64,000 nucleotides of DNA from Ruminococcus bromii (GCF_002834235.1 NZ_NNBY01000031.1:1-64000), one strand, 5' to 3'. Positions 7,110 to 15,671 are shown, counted from the first letter of the stretch. The notes: generated by a model from the sequence alone, not told the origin. Numbers and translations: made by a program.

Positions 7110-8384
7110 ATGACTGAAATGAATGAAAATTGCGTAATAAAAATTGAAAATCTTTCAAAAGAATACCGACTCGGTGCAATCGGTTCGGGAACTCTCCGTC
7201 ATGATTTGCAGAGTTGGTATGCAAAAAAAAGAGGTAAAGAAGATCCGAATCAGAGAATCGGTGCAAAACAATATACGAAAGGCGACACATTTTTAGCACT
7301 TGACGGTGTGAACCTTGAGGTAAACCGTGGAGAACGCATAGGAATTATAGGTGCTAACGGTGCAGGCAAGTCAACTCTGTTAAAGGTTTTATGCAGAATT
7401 ACCTCTCCGACAGACGGCAGAGTGCGTTTCAGGGGACGAATTGCCAGTATGCTTGAGGTCGGAACAGGCTTTCACGCTGAGCTTACCGGCAGGGAAAACA
7501 TCTACCTTAACGGTGCAATCCTCGGAATGACAAAGAAAGAGGTCACTTCAAAAATAGACAGTATTATTGAATTTTCAGAGTGCGAAAAGTTCATTGACAC
7601 GCCCGTAAAGCGTTATTCATCGGGTATGTTCGTGAAGCTTGCGTTTGCTGTTGCGGCACACCTTGATGCAGAAATCATGATTATGGACGAGGTGCTTGCT
7701 GTCGGAGATATGCACTTTCAGAAAAAGTGTATCGGGAAAATGCGTGACCTTGCAACCGAGGAGGACAGAACTATCCTCTATGTTTCACACAATATGAATA
7801 CTATTCGTGACCTTTGCGACAGATGCATAGTTCTTGACCACGGCAAAATTGTTTTTGACGGCGATGTTGAAGATGCTGTAAAAATCTATCTCGGAAGTGC
7901 AAACGAAAATTTCCGTGCCATTGAATATGTCGGAAACGAACACAAGCATCATGCCGACAGAAACGACCTTTGTCTGCAATTTGCCGGATATAACGGCAAA
8001 GAGGATAATATTTTCTATGATGACGAGCAGATTCTGCTTGAACTCACGTGGAAAAACAAGGCTGATATTGAAAATCTTTGCCTGCGTGTTGAAGTGAGCG
8101 ATTACCGAAGATATCCCGTTACCGCATTTGTGGTTGAAAATTTCTATTCGGGAAAAAAGGGCGAAACCCACACGGCAAAATTGAAAATAGACATATCAAA
8201 AATTGTCCGTGGCGGATACTATACACGCTATGTTTTTTACAGCCGAAAGAACGATGCCGCCCCCTTTGAAACCTTAGAGGTCGCAGACGGTCTAACTTTC
8301 AGAAGGAGAAAACCCGATAAATACCAAAACACCTGGCAAAAAGCCTGGGGCAGTATTGAGATGAATGATATTGAAGTTGTATAA
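7110..8384 (+). CDS. Polysaccharide ABC exporter ATPase with Wzt-like C-terminal domain
   Basis: A 424-residue ABC ATPase of the Wzt/TagH class. Residues about 1-245 are the nucleotide-binding domain: Walker A GANGAGKST, signature YSSGMFVKLAF (the SGM variant common in this class) and Walker B IMIMDEVLAVGD. Residues about 280-424 form a beta-rich C-terminal domain like the one that binds the glycan end in Wzt proteins. It is paired with the permease upstream (stop at 7105, ATG at 7110). The presence of the C-terminal domain favours export of a capped O-antigen-like or wall glycan, but the substrate is unknown. Confidence 0.87.
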   Translation: MTEMNENCVIKIENLSKEYRLGAIGSGTLRHDLQSWYAKKRGKEDPNQRIGAKQYTKGDTFLALDGVNLEVNRGERIGIIGANGAGKSTLLKVLCRITSPTDGRVRFRGRIASMLEVGTGFHAELTGRENIYLNGAILGMTKKEVTSKIDSIIEFSECEKFIDTPVKRYSSGMFVKLAFAVAAHLDAEIMIMDEVLAVGDMHFQKKCIGKMRDLATEEDRTILYVSHNMNTIRDLCDRCIVLDHGKIVFDGDVEDAVKIYLGSANENFRAIEYVGNEHKHHADRNDLCLQFAGYNGKEDNIFYDDEQILLELTWKNKADIENLCLRVEVSDYRRYPVTAFVVENFYSGKKGETHTAKLKIDISKIVRGGYYTRYVFYSRKNDAAPFETLEVADGLTFRRRKPDKYQNTWQKAWGSIEMNDIEVV

Positions 8385-8485
8385 AAACAAATTGAAATTT
8401 GCGGTTGGGCAAGCAGTTAATATTAAAAGAAATATGTGTTCCGAATGTTGTGAACATCTAATTGAAATGTAATGAAAGGAACAAT

Positions 8486-8512
8486 ATGAGCGAAAGACCT
8501 GATTATTTTTAA
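8486..8512 (+). pseudogene. Possible truncated gene start (8 codons)
   Basis: ATG at 8486 is preceded by AAAGGAACA, a reasonable ribosome site, but after MSERPDYF the frame stops at 8510. It sits right after the exporter operon, where glycan-modifying genes are often found, and is followed by a terminator. It may be what is left of a deleted third gene. It could also be chance. Confidence 0.25.
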
Positions 8513-8534
8513 ACGCATATTTTGATGAATAACA

Positions 8535-8570
8535 AAAGGTCAGCACATAATCGTGTTGACCTTTATTCTT
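8535..8570. terminator. Bidirectional terminator between exporter and amidase genes
   Basis: A 12-bp stem with one G-T pair (AAAGGTCAGCAC 8535-8546, GTGTTGACCTTT 8553-8564) lies between converging genes, with A- and T-rich flanks on both sides. Confidence 0.75.
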
Positions 8571-8583
8571 TGTCAAAATTAAA

Positions 8584-9126
8584 TTACGGCTCGACAAACG
8601 GCATATTAAAATACTCGGCAACTGATTTTGCAAGATTTCTGCCGATTGTATTAATGTTGTCCCTAATCCATTGAGCTTCTTCGGGGTTATCGTGATATGC
8701 AACCTCAATCAATGCCGACGGTGATTTTGTTCGCCTGACTTCTGCAAGTGAGGTGGTGGGGATTATGTCAACATCGTTCGGTTCGGGATAAATATCCTTG
8801 TAATTCTTTTGCAGAATTTCAGCAAAACGCTTGCCGTTACTGCCTGTCGGGTAGTAATAAATATCTGCACCCGTGTATCTGCCTGCCGAACCCTCGGGAG
8901 CGGCATTGCTGTGAATTGCAAGGTGCAAATCGTGATTGCCCTTGTTTGAATCTACAATTGCCTGACTCAGCGTCATATCGGGATCGTTTCGCCTGAAATC
9001 TATTCCGCTTGCCCTCAAATAAGGCTCCATGGCGTCTGCAATAAGATTCATATAATATTCTTCATTTCCTCCGTCAATATAAGGGTTGTACTCCTGCAAT
9101 GACGGTGAAAGATAAACTGACGGCAT
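8584..9126 (-). CDS. N-acetylmuramoyl-L-alanine amidase (Amidase_3)
   Basis: A 180-residue protein consisting of one Amidase_3 domain without signal peptide. HLAIHSNA supplies one zinc histidine, GGNEEYYMN the acidic ligand region, and LIEVAYHDN the catalytic Glu. The first strand reads VYLSPSLQEYN where classical members have a zinc-binding His (DAGHGG). This SPS variant occurs in some phage and clostridial cell-wall hydrolases. The enzyme would cut the lactyl-peptide bond of peptidoglycan. The lack of an export signal suggests action during sporulation, lysis, or export by another route. A strong GGAGAG ribosome site precedes the ATG. Confidence 0.85.
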   Translation of the reverse strand: MPSVYLSPSLQEYNPYIDGGNEEYYMNLIADAMEPYLRASGIDFRRNDPDMTLSQAIVDSNKGNHDLHLAIHSNAAPEGSAGRYTGADIYYYPTGSNGKRFAEILQKNYKDIYPEPNDVDIIPTTSLAEVRRTKSPSALIEVAYHDNPEEAQWIRDNINTIGRNLAKSVAEYFNMPFVEP

Positions 9127-9408
9127 AAAATCTCTCCTAAAATTAATCTCTTATCATTTTATTCGCAAAACCCGTGCCGTTGACAAATAATTTTCTTTTC
9201 AAAATTCAATTTGTATTGTATAATGATTACATATGATTTTGGCGAAAATGTTGGCAAGTGTATGATATCACAATTATTATGTGTGAGCAGATTGTAACCG
9301 TAGGCAGAATGTCAAGCGTAGGGATGAATATTGTTCTTTTAAAGAACTATTATTTAATGCAAAAACTTGCTTAATTACTTTATGAAATTATGAAACGGAG
9401 AAATTATT

Positions 9409-10071
9409 ATGACGGATGAAATGAGAGCAAAAGTTGAGAAAGTTATGAAAAATCTTGAACGCAACAAGATGAAACCTTATTTTTGCGAAAACAGGGAAGA
9501 GGCTCAGGCACTTGTAAAAACACTCATTAAAAAGGGCGAAACAATTTCATGCGGAGGTTCAAAAACTCTCGACGAAACGGGAATTTATCAGATGATTAAT
9601 TCACCCGATTACAATTTTCTTGACCGTTCCGCACCCGGAATGACTCGTCCCGAGGTTGAAGAGGTTTACCGTCAGACTTTCAGGGCAGACACATTTTTTA
9701 TGAGCACAAACGCTCTTACCGAAAACGGAGAGCTTTATAATGTTGACGGCAACTCAAACCGTGTTGCCGCACTTCTTTACGGTCCGAAAAGCGTTATCGT
9801 TGTATGCGGTATCAACAAAATTGTAAAGAATATCGACGAGGCAATCAAGAGAGTTAAAACAATTGCCGCTCCGCAGAATACAATCAGACTCGGCATTGAA
9901 ACCCCCTGCGGAAAAACAGGCGAATGTGTTTCATTGAGAAAAGAAAATCCCGAGCTCTGTGACGGCTGTCACGGTGACACAAGAATCTGTTGTAACTATG
10001 TGGTATCTGCTCAGCAAAGACATATTGACAGAATCAAGGTTATTATCATCGGCGAAGAATACGGTTATTAA
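9409..10071 (+). CDS. LUD-domain protein (lactate utilisation LutC/YkgG-like)
   Basis: A 220-residue protein with a single LUD (DUF162) domain: GETISCGGSKTLDETG at about 45-60 is the conserved substrate-loop region, and GPKSVIVVCGINKIVKNIDEA the typical central strand and helix. The C-terminal part is cysteine-rich (CGKTGECVS, CDGCHGDTRICC), which could bind metal or an iron-sulfur cluster. Homologues act with LutA/LutB in L-lactate oxidation, but stand-alone copies are common in clostridia and their role is unknown. No lutA or lutB is adjacent. Confidence 0.8.
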   Translation: MTDEMRAKVEKVMKNLERNKMKPYFCENREEAQALVKTLIKKGETISCGGSKTLDETGIYQMINSPDYNFLDRSAPGMTRPEVEEVYRQTFRADTFFMSTNALTENGELYNVDGNSNRVAALLYGPKSVIVVCGINKIVKNIDEAIKRVKTIAAPQNTIRLGIETPCGKTGECVSLRKENPELCDGCHGDTRICCNYVVSAQQRHIDRIKVIIIGEEYGY

Positions 10072-10079
10072 TTCTCAAA

Positions 10080-10109
10080 AAGAAAAAAGCCGTATCAAAA
10101 GACACGGCT
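10080..10109 (-). terminator. Terminator of the Asn/Gln-rich small gene
   Basis: Read on the minus strand, AGCCGTGTC, a TTTT loop and GATACGGCT (one G-T pair; plus positions 10109-10088) are followed by TTTTTTC. The T tract on this strand fixes the direction and supports the small gene upstream being real. Confidence 0.8.
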
Positions 10110-10130
10110 CGGGAGAACTTCAGAATGTAA

Positions 10131-10262
10131 TCATCTGCAATTGTTCTGACTTTTGTTCTGGCTGTTCTGCTGATTTTTATTCTGATTGTTGTTCTGATTC
10201 TTATTCTGGCTGTTCTGCTCGTTCTTGTTCTGATTGTTGTTCCGATTCTGATTGAAATTCAT
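10131..10262 (-). CDS. Asn/Gln-rich 43-residue protein, SASP-like candidate
   Basis: A 43-codon ORF on the minus strand starts at 10262 with a near-perfect ribosome site (AAAGGAGGTG, then TTGAA) and ends at a TGA 22 bases before its own terminator. Asn and Gln make up more than half of the protein, in repeats of the type NQNKNQ. It has only one Cys, at the end, and no hydrophobic residues after Phe3. Such composition resembles the glutamine/asparagine-rich gamma-type small acid-soluble spore proteins that serve as amino-acid stores in spores; similar orphan peptides occur in clostridia. No homology can be claimed by eye. The region upstream on this strand contains TGAATA, compatible with a forespore sigma -35. 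Confidence 0.7.
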   Translation of the reverse strand: MNFNQNRNNNQNKNEQNSQNKNQNNNQNKNQQNSQNKSQNNCR

Positions 10263-10314
10263 TTCAACACCTCCTTTACAAAACTATTATTAACCCGAAA
10301 AGGCTTGTTTATTC

Positions 10315-11637
10315 ATGAATGATTTTTTATTGCGAATGAAATCACTTCTGGGTGATGAATTTGACGAATTTTTAAAATTTTACAACAGTGACGATTTCAT
10401 AAAGGGACTTCGTGTCAATACCTTAAAATGTTTGCCCGAAAAGCTTTGTTCACTTCTTGATTTTGAACTGAAAAAAACTCCGTTTTGCGATGAGGGCTTC
10501 TATATTCCGTCCGATGTTAAGTCAATCGGCAACAATCCTCTGCACCATGCAGGAGCGTTCTATGTTCAGGAACCGTCTGCAACTTCGGCAGTTACAATGC
10601 TTGATGTTCATGAGGGCGATTATGTCCTTGATTTGTGTGCCGCTCCGGGCGGAAAAAGTACGCAAATCGGCGCTAAACTTAACGGAACAGGACTTTTGTG
10701 GAGCAATGAAATTGTAAGAAACAGAGCTAATATTCTTTTATCGAATATTGAACGAATGGGTATTTCAAACGCAGTTGTATCAAATTGCCGTCCCGATGAA
10801 CTTTGCAAAAGGCTTGAAAACCGTTTTGACAGGATTCTTGTTGACGCACCCTGCAGCGGTGAGGGAATGTTCCGTAAGAATGATGCGGAGCGTGAATGGA
10901 GCGTTGAGCATGTAAAGAGTTGTGCCGCCCGTCAGCTTTTGATTCTTAACAGTGCAAAGGATGCCCTGAAAAACGGCGGATATATGGTTTATTCAACCTG
11001 TACTTTTTCAAAGGAAGAAAACGAGGGCGTAATTTCTCGGTTCCTTGCAGAAAATCCCGATTTTGAACTTGTTGATTCGGGCGTAACATTCGGCAGACCT
11101 ACGCTTGATTATGCGAGAAGAATTTTCCCGATGGACGGCGGAGAAGGACATTTTGCCGCCAAGCTTCACAAAAAGGGTGAGCCGTATTCTAATTATAATA
11201 TTCCTAAAAAGAATAATAAAATTGACTCGAAAATTTTTGATTTTTATGACAGTATTTTTATCGACAGACCGTTCGGTGAAAATATTGAGGTTATAAATGA
11301 TAAAATTATAGTTCTTCCACAGAATTATAATTTTGATGTAAAAGGCTTGCAGATTCTCCGTGCGGGAGTTATTCTCGGCGAAATTGTCAAGAACAGAATC
11401 GAACCGCATCACAGCGCATTTATGTCAGCTAAAAAGGAAAACTGTAAATCCGCAGTTGATTTTGATGTGAACAGTAAAGAAATTGCAGCGTATCTTCACG
11501 GTGAGGAAATTGCCGTGTCACAGGATGTCAAAGGTTATACGGCTGTCTGCGTAAACGGAATCACAACAGGCTTTGGCAAAGCGTCAAATTCAAGACTGAA
11601 AAATAAATATCCGAAAGGGCTTCGCATATTAAGATGA
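10315..11637 (+). CDS. rsmF: 16S rRNA m5C methyltransferase, RsmF/RsmB type (NOL1/NOP2/Sun)
   Basis: A 440-residue SAM-dependent RNA methyltransferase. Residues about 1-90 are the N-terminal domain. The Rossmann core follows with LDLCAAPGGKSTQIG (SAM loop), DAPCSGEGMFRKN (motif IV with catalytic Cys) and YSTCTFSKEENEGV (motif VI with second Cys). The C-terminal third (about 300-440) is the RsmF-type PUA-like region, which is why RsmF is preferred over RsmB. It would methylate a cytosine in 16S rRNA. Its stop overlaps the start of ksgA (ATGA), making a two-methyltransferase ribosome-maturation operon. Confidence 0.85.
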   Translation: MNDFLLRMKSLLGDEFDEFLKFYNSDDFIKGLRVNTLKCLPEKLCSLLDFELKKTPFCDEGFYIPSDVKSIGNNPLHHAGAFYVQEPSATSAVTMLDVHEGDYVLDLCAAPGGKSTQIGAKLNGTGLLWSNEIVRNRANILLSNIERMGISNAVVSNCRPDELCKRLENRFDRILVDAPCSGEGMFRKNDAEREWSVEHVKSCAARQLLILNSAKDALKNGGYMVYSTCTFSKEENEGVISRFLAENPDFELVDSGVTFGRPTLDYARRIFPMDGGEGHFAAKLHKKGEPYSNYNIPKKNNKIDSKIFDFYDSIFIDRPFGENIEVINDKIIVLPQNYNFDVKGLQILRAGVILGEIVKNRIEPHHSAFMSAKKENCKSAVDFDVNSKEIAAYLHGEEIAVSQDVKGYTAVCVNGITTGFGKASNSRLKNKYPKGLRILR

Positions 11638-12488
11638 AAAAATTATCAGATATAGGTACAATCAAAGATATACTTTCAAGACACGGCTTTACTTTTTCAA
11701 AGTCACTCGGTCAGAATTTCCTTATAAACCCGTCAGTTTGTCCGAGAATGGCAGAGCTTTCGGGCGCCGGAGAGGGAGTCGGCGTAATCGAAGTCGGTCC
11801 CGGAATAGGGGTTCTCACAACAGAGCTTTGCTCACTTGCCGACAAGGTTGTAGCGGTTGAGCTTGACAAGCGACTTCTTCCCGTTCTTGAAGAAACACTC
11901 TCCGAACACGACAATGTTAAAGTTGTAAACGATGATATTCTTAAAATTGACTTGCACAAGCTGATTGAAGAAGAATTTCAGGGTATGGATGTTGTTGTGT
12001 GCGCAAATCTTCCGTACTACATAACATCTCCCGTAATTATGAAATTGCTTGAGGATAGACTGCCGATTTGTGCAATCACGGTTATGGTTCAAAAAGAGGC
12101 GGCTCAGCGAATTTGTGCTGAGGTGGGTTCTCGTGCAAGCGGTGCGGTAACGGTATCGGTCAACTATTATGCAGAACCCGAAATGCTGTTTTCGGTTAGT
12201 GCCGGCTCGTTTATGCCTGCTCCAAAGGTTGATTCGGCTGTTTTAAGACTTAACATTCTCAAAGAGCCGCCTGTGAAGGTTGATGACGAAAAGAAGTTTT
12301 TTAAGGTTGTAAAAGCCGCCTTTTCACAGCGAAGAAAAACACTTTCAAATTCTCTTGCATCGGGACTTTCTTTGCCAAAGGCAGAGGTCAACGCAATTCT
12401 TGATAATTCTTCCGTTCCTCTGAATGCAAGGGCGGAACAGCTTAAACTTGAAGATTTTGCAAACATTGCAAACAATCTTGGTGATTGA
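11634..12488 (+). CDS. rsmA: 16S rRNA dimethyladenosine transferase KsgA/RsmA
   Basis: A 284-residue KsgA. FSKSLGQNFLINPSVCPRM near residue 22 is the family's N-terminal signature, IEVGPGIGVLTTELC is the SAM-binding motif I, and CANLPYYITSPVI is the NLPY catalytic motif. The C-terminal helical domain includes FSQRRKTLSNSL. It dimethylates two adjacent adenosines in helix 45 of 16S rRNA. It overlaps rsmF by 4 bases. A small membrane-protein gene follows 2 bases after its stop. Confidence 0.95.
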   Translation: MKKLSDIGTIKDILSRHGFTFSKSLGQNFLINPSVCPRMAELSGAGEGVGVIEVGPGIGVLTTELCSLADKVVAVELDKRLLPVLEETLSEHDNVKVVNDDILKIDLHKLIEEEFQGMDVVVCANLPYYITSPVIMKLLEDRLPICAITVMVQKEAAQRICAEVGSRASGAVTVSVNYYAEPEMLFSVSAGSFMPAPKVDSAVLRLNILKEPPVKVDDEKKFFKVVKAAFSQRRKTLSNSLASGLSLPKAEVNAILDNSSVPLNARAEQLKLEDFANIANNLGD

Positions 12489-12490
12489 TT

Positions 12491-12772
12491 ATGAAAAGAA
12501 AAATGAACGGTCTTTATAAAACCGCTTTTATATTAATGCTTGTTGCCGCAGTGCTTTTCATTGTTGCAACAATTGTTGCATATGCTCTTGAACGCCCGTA
12601 TTTTTCCGCAGTCTTTTCATGCAGCGGTGCTTTTCTTGCATTTTTGGGCATAATATTTGCAACCTGCAGTAAACCCAAAAAACGCAAAAGACACCTTGTC
12701 ACAGATGAAATTGTTGCCGAAAATGATGATATCAACAAAATTTCGGAAAATTCTGTTGACAATGAGGAATAA
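12491..12772 (+). CDS. Small two-span membrane protein
   Basis: About 93 residues, with two hydrophobic segments (about 9-33 and 41-60), then a basic stretch KPKKRKR and an acidic tail rich in Asp, Glu and Asn. The ATG at 12491 is preferred over an upstream TTG because it follows GGTGATT at a usual distance. It is co-transcribed with rsmA. No family recognised. Confidence 0.65.
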   Translation: MKRKMNGLYKTAFILMLVAAVLFIVATIVAYALERPYFSAVFSCSGAFLAFLGIIFATCSKPKKRKRHLVTDEIVAENDDINKISENSVDNEE

Positions 12773-12789
12773 ATTTGATAGAATGGTTG

Positions 12790-12870
12790 CAGATAAAGGG
12801 GAGTAGTTCGCAGATAATCTGTGATATTAATCGTCAGTACATACCGTTTTCGGTATCGGTTATATCTTAA
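12790..12870 (+). promoter_or_regulatory. yybP-ykoY riboswitch (Mn2+ sensor) aptamer
   Basis: The sequence carries the two hallmark internal-loop motifs of the class: AAAGGGGAGTAG (12795-12806) and TCGTCAGTACAT (12831-12842). AGATA (12791-12795) can pair with TATCT (12863-12867) to close P1. A terminator hairpin follows at once. The class senses Mn2+ and generally turns on metal-export genes; here the gene downstream is a P-type cation ATPase, a standard target. Confidence 0.85.
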
Positions 12871-12875
12871 AGGAC

Positions 12876-12926
12876 AAGACTTTTATTGTAGGGTGAGTTG
12901 CACCTTGCAATAAAGGTCTTTTTTAT
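12876..12926 (+). terminator. Riboswitch-controlled terminator
   Basis: A long hairpin (AGACTTTTATTG at 12877-12888 with CAATAAAGGTCT at 12908-12919, and GGGTG/CACCT further in) ends in TTTTTTATTT. It lies between the yybP-ykoY aptamer and the ATPase ribosome site, so it is the expression platform. Confidence 0.85.
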
Positions 12927-12977
12927 TTGCCTTTTTCAGTCTGTCTGTATTCTGCAATCCGAACGGAGGAGAAAATT

Positions 12978-15575
12978 ATGAAAAATTGGTATCAGTTGAC
13001 CGAGAGCGAAACTCTTGACAAGCTCGGTGTCACAAGCGAAGGACTTTCGTCACAACAGGCTGACAGCCTTCTTGAAAAACACGGAAAAAATGTGCTTGAA
13101 GAAAGCAAAAAGAAATCTGTTTTTCAGGTGTTTTTAAGTCAGTTTGCCGACCTTATGGTAATAATCCTTATAATTGCGGCAATCGTTTCAATGTTTTCGG
13201 GAAGTGTTGAAAGCACAATCGTAATTTTTGCGGTAATCACACTCAATGCTATTCTCGGCACGGTTCAGCATGTCAAGGCAGAAAAGTCGCTTGAAAGCCT
13301 TAAATCGCTTTCGTCACCCTCGGCAAAGGTAATCCGTGACGGAAGAAAAATTGAAATTGATTCAGAAAACATCGTTCCCGGCGACATTGTTGTACTTGAG
13401 GCAGGCGACCTTGTTGTTGCAGACGGTAGAATAATAAATAACTATTCTTTACAGGTAAATGAAAGCTCGCTCACGGGTGAATCTACAAATATTGACAAAA
13501 GTGTGGAGACAATTGAAAAGGAAGTTCCGCTTGCCGACCGCACTGATATGGTCTTTTCGGGCAGTCTTGTAACATATGGCAGAGCAATTGTTGTTGTTAC
13601 GGAAACAGGCATGAACACAGAAATCGGTAAAATTGCTACACTTATGAATCAGGCAAAGAGCAAGAAAACTCCCCTCCAGCTCAGCCTTGATAAATTTTCG
13701 AGCAGACTTGCCGTTATTATTATGGCGATCTGTGTAGTAGTTTTCGGCTTGAGTATGTTCAACGGAATGTCGGTTCTTAACTCTCTTATGTTTGCCGTTG
13801 CACTTGCAGTAGCCGCAATCCCTGAGGCACTCGGCTCAATCGTTACAATTGTTCAGGCAATGGGTACGCAAAAAATGGCAAAAGAAAATGCCGTTATCAA
13901 GGATTTGAAGGCTGTTGAAAGCCTCGGCTGTGTGTCTGTAATTTGCTCCGATAAGACGGGTACGCTCACACAGAATAAAATGACTGTTCAGAAAATATAT
14001 GTGAACGGCGAAAGTATTCTTGAGAATCAGCTTGACCTTAATATTGAAAGCCACCGTCATCTCCTTTACGATATGGTTCTAAACAACGATTCGAGTATCG
14101 TTGACGGAAAGGGAATAGGCGACCCGACCGAGTACGCTTTGCTTGAAACATTTCAGCATATCGGACTTGACGAAAATGTGCTTAGGGATGTTCTTACAAG
14201 GGTTGAGGAAGTTCCGTTTGATTCCGACAGAAAGATGATGAGTACAAAGTACAAAATGCACGGTGTAAATCATATTCTCACAAAGGGTGCGCTTGATTCG
14301 ATTCTTGACCGTTGTGTAAGTATCGCAACAAAAGACGGTATTCGTCCGATTACAGATGAAGATAAGGCTGAGATTTCAAGAGTTAACCGTGAATATTCCG
14401 AACAGGGACTCCGTGTTCTCACCTTTGCATATAAGGAATCTGATGAGGCTCTCACGGTTGACACAGAAAATGATTATACATTCATCGGACTTGTTTCAAT
14501 GATAGATCCTCCGAGAGAGGAGTCAAAACAGGCTGTTGCCGATGCAATCCGTGCAGGAATCAAGCCTGTTATGATTACGGGTGACCACAAAATCACAGCA
14601 AGTGCAATCGCAAAGCAGATTGGTATTTTCAATGACGGCGACATCGCAGTTACAGGTCTTGAGCTTGACGCAATGAGCGATAAGGAGCTTGACGAAAAAA
14701 TTGAGAAAATTTCTGTTTATGCACGAGTTTCTCCCGAAAACAAAATCAGAATCGTTGAGGCTTGGCAAAGAAAAGGCAACATTGTTTCCATGACAGGTGA
14801 CGGTGTAAACGATGCACCTGCCCTCAAAAAAGCGGATATCGGTGTTGCAATGGGTATCACAGGTACAGAAGTTTCAAAAGACGCCGCATCTATGATTCTT
14901 CAGGATGATAACTTTGCTACAATTATCAAGGCGGTTGCAAACGGCAGAAATGTTTACCGCAACATTAAAAATGCAATTCTTTTCTTGCTTTCGGGTAATA
15001 TGGCAGGCATTTTTGCCGTGTTGTTCTGTTCAATCATGGCTCTGCCCGTACCGTTTGAGGCGGTTCACCTTCTGTTTATCAATCTTCTTACAGACTCACT
15101 TCCCGCAATTGCAATCGGTATGGAGAAGCCCGAAAAAGATTTGCTCAGACAAAAACCCCGTGATCCGAAACAGGGAATCCTTACAAAAAGCTTTTCTGCT
15201 CTTATGCTCGGACAGGGTGCTTTGATTGCCGTTGTAACGCTCATTTCATTCTACATCGGACTTCAGACAAGCCCAGCCGTTGCAAGCACAATGGCATTTG
15301 CAACACTCACGCTTGCAAGACTGTTCCACGGCTTTAATTGCAGAAGTACGCATTCAATCTTTAAACTCGGACTTTTTTCAAATACGGCAAGCATAGGAGC
15401 TTTCTTTATCGGAACATTACTGCTCGCGTTTGTATTGTTTGTTCCGTTTATGCAGCCGCTTTTCAGCGTTACCGCACTCACAGGCGCACAGGCAGGCTTT
15501 ATAGCCCTACTTGCATTCATTCCGACATTTATAATTCAGTTTGTAAAAGTTATTGTTGAAAATGTGAGAAAGTAA
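12978..15575 (+). CDS. P-type cation-transporting ATPase (Ca2+/Mn2+ type, P2)
   Basis: An 865-residue P2-type ATPase. In order: cation-ATPase N domain (about 5-70), first membrane pair, actuator domain with NESSLTGES, TM4 with AAIPEALGSIV, the phosphorylation site CSDKTGTLTQNK, nucleotide domain (about 345-600), hinge MTGDGVNDAPALKKADIG, and four to six C-terminal spans (about 680-865). The overall pattern is of PMCA/SERCA-like bacterial calcium pumps, and control by a Mn2+ riboswitch suggests manganese (or Ca2+/Mn2+) efflux. The start ATG at 12978 follows GGAGGAG; the open frame extends 17 codons upstream, but that part runs into the regulatory leader. Confidence 0.92.
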   Translation: MKNWYQLTESETLDKLGVTSEGLSSQQADSLLEKHGKNVLEESKKKSVFQVFLSQFADLMVIILIIAAIVSMFSGSVESTIVIFAVITLNAILGTVQHVKAEKSLESLKSLSSPSAKVIRDGRKIEIDSENIVPGDIVVLEAGDLVVADGRIINNYSLQVNESSLTGESTNIDKSVETIEKEVPLADRTDMVFSGSLVTYGRAIVVVTETGMNTEIGKIATLMNQAKSKKTPLQLSLDKFSSRLAVIIMAICVVVFGLSMFNGMSVLNSLMFAVALAVAAIPEALGSIVTIVQAMGTQKMAKENAVIKDLKAVESLGCVSVICSDKTGTLTQNKMTVQKIYVNGESILENQLDLNIESHRHLLYDMVLNNDSSIVDGKGIGDPTEYALLETFQHIGLDENVLRDVLTRVEEVPFDSDRKMMSTKYKMHGVNHILTKGALDSILDRCVSIATKDGIRPITDEDKAEISRVNREYSEQGLRVLTFAYKESDEALTVDTENDYTFIGLVSMIDPPREESKQAVADAIRAGIKPVMITGDHKITASAIAKQIGIFNDGDIAVTGLELDAMSDKELDEKIEKISVYARVSPENKIRIVEAWQRKGNIVSMTGDGVNDAPALKKADIGVAMGITGTEVSKDAASMILQDDNFATIIKAVANGRNVYRNIKNAILFLLSGNMAGIFAVLFCSIMALPVPFEAVHLLFINLLTDSLPAIAIGMEKPEKDLLRQKPRDPKQGILTKSFSALMLGQGALIAVVTLISFYIGLQTSPAVASTMAFATLTLARLFHGFNCRSTHSIFKLGLFSNTASIGAFFIGTLLLAFVLFVPFMQPLFSVTALTGAQAGFIALLAFIPTFIIQFVKVIVENVRK

Positions 15576-15588
15576 ATTTAATAACATT

Positions 15589-15621
15589 GAACACGGCAGA
15601 TTGATTTTGTCGTGTTCTTTT
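15589..15621 (+). terminator. Terminator after the P-type ATPase gene
   Basis: GAACACG (15589-15595) pairs with CGTGTTC (15611-15617), followed by TTTTAC and TTTTA. Confidence 0.65.
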
Positions 15622-15642
15622 ACTTTTATCGAATAAAATTCA

Positions 15643-15671
15643 TTGACAAAGAAATAATAATGTAGTACAAT
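15643..15671 (+). promoter_or_regulatory. Promoter of the RelB/RelE operon
   Basis: TTGACA (15643-15648), a 17-base spacer and TACAAT (15666-15671). The -10 lies inside a palindrome that probably binds the antitoxin. Confidence 0.75.

Noticed and set aside
8292..8708. 138-codon minus-strand ORF
   Set aside because: It runs across the end of the exporter ATPase gene, the terminator and the antisense frame of the amidase gene; composition and context are those of a shadow ORF.
9959..10255. 98-codon plus-strand ORF rich in Ser, Cys and Asp
   Set aside because: It starts inside the LUD gene in another frame and its repetitive part is the antisense of the Asn/Gln-rich gene.
10141..10258. Apparent simple repeat (TTGTTCTGATT-like units) that could be taken for a tandem repeat or CRISPR
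   Set aside because: The units are irregular and are explained by Asn and Gln codons of the 43-residue minus-strand gene with its own ribosome site and terminator.
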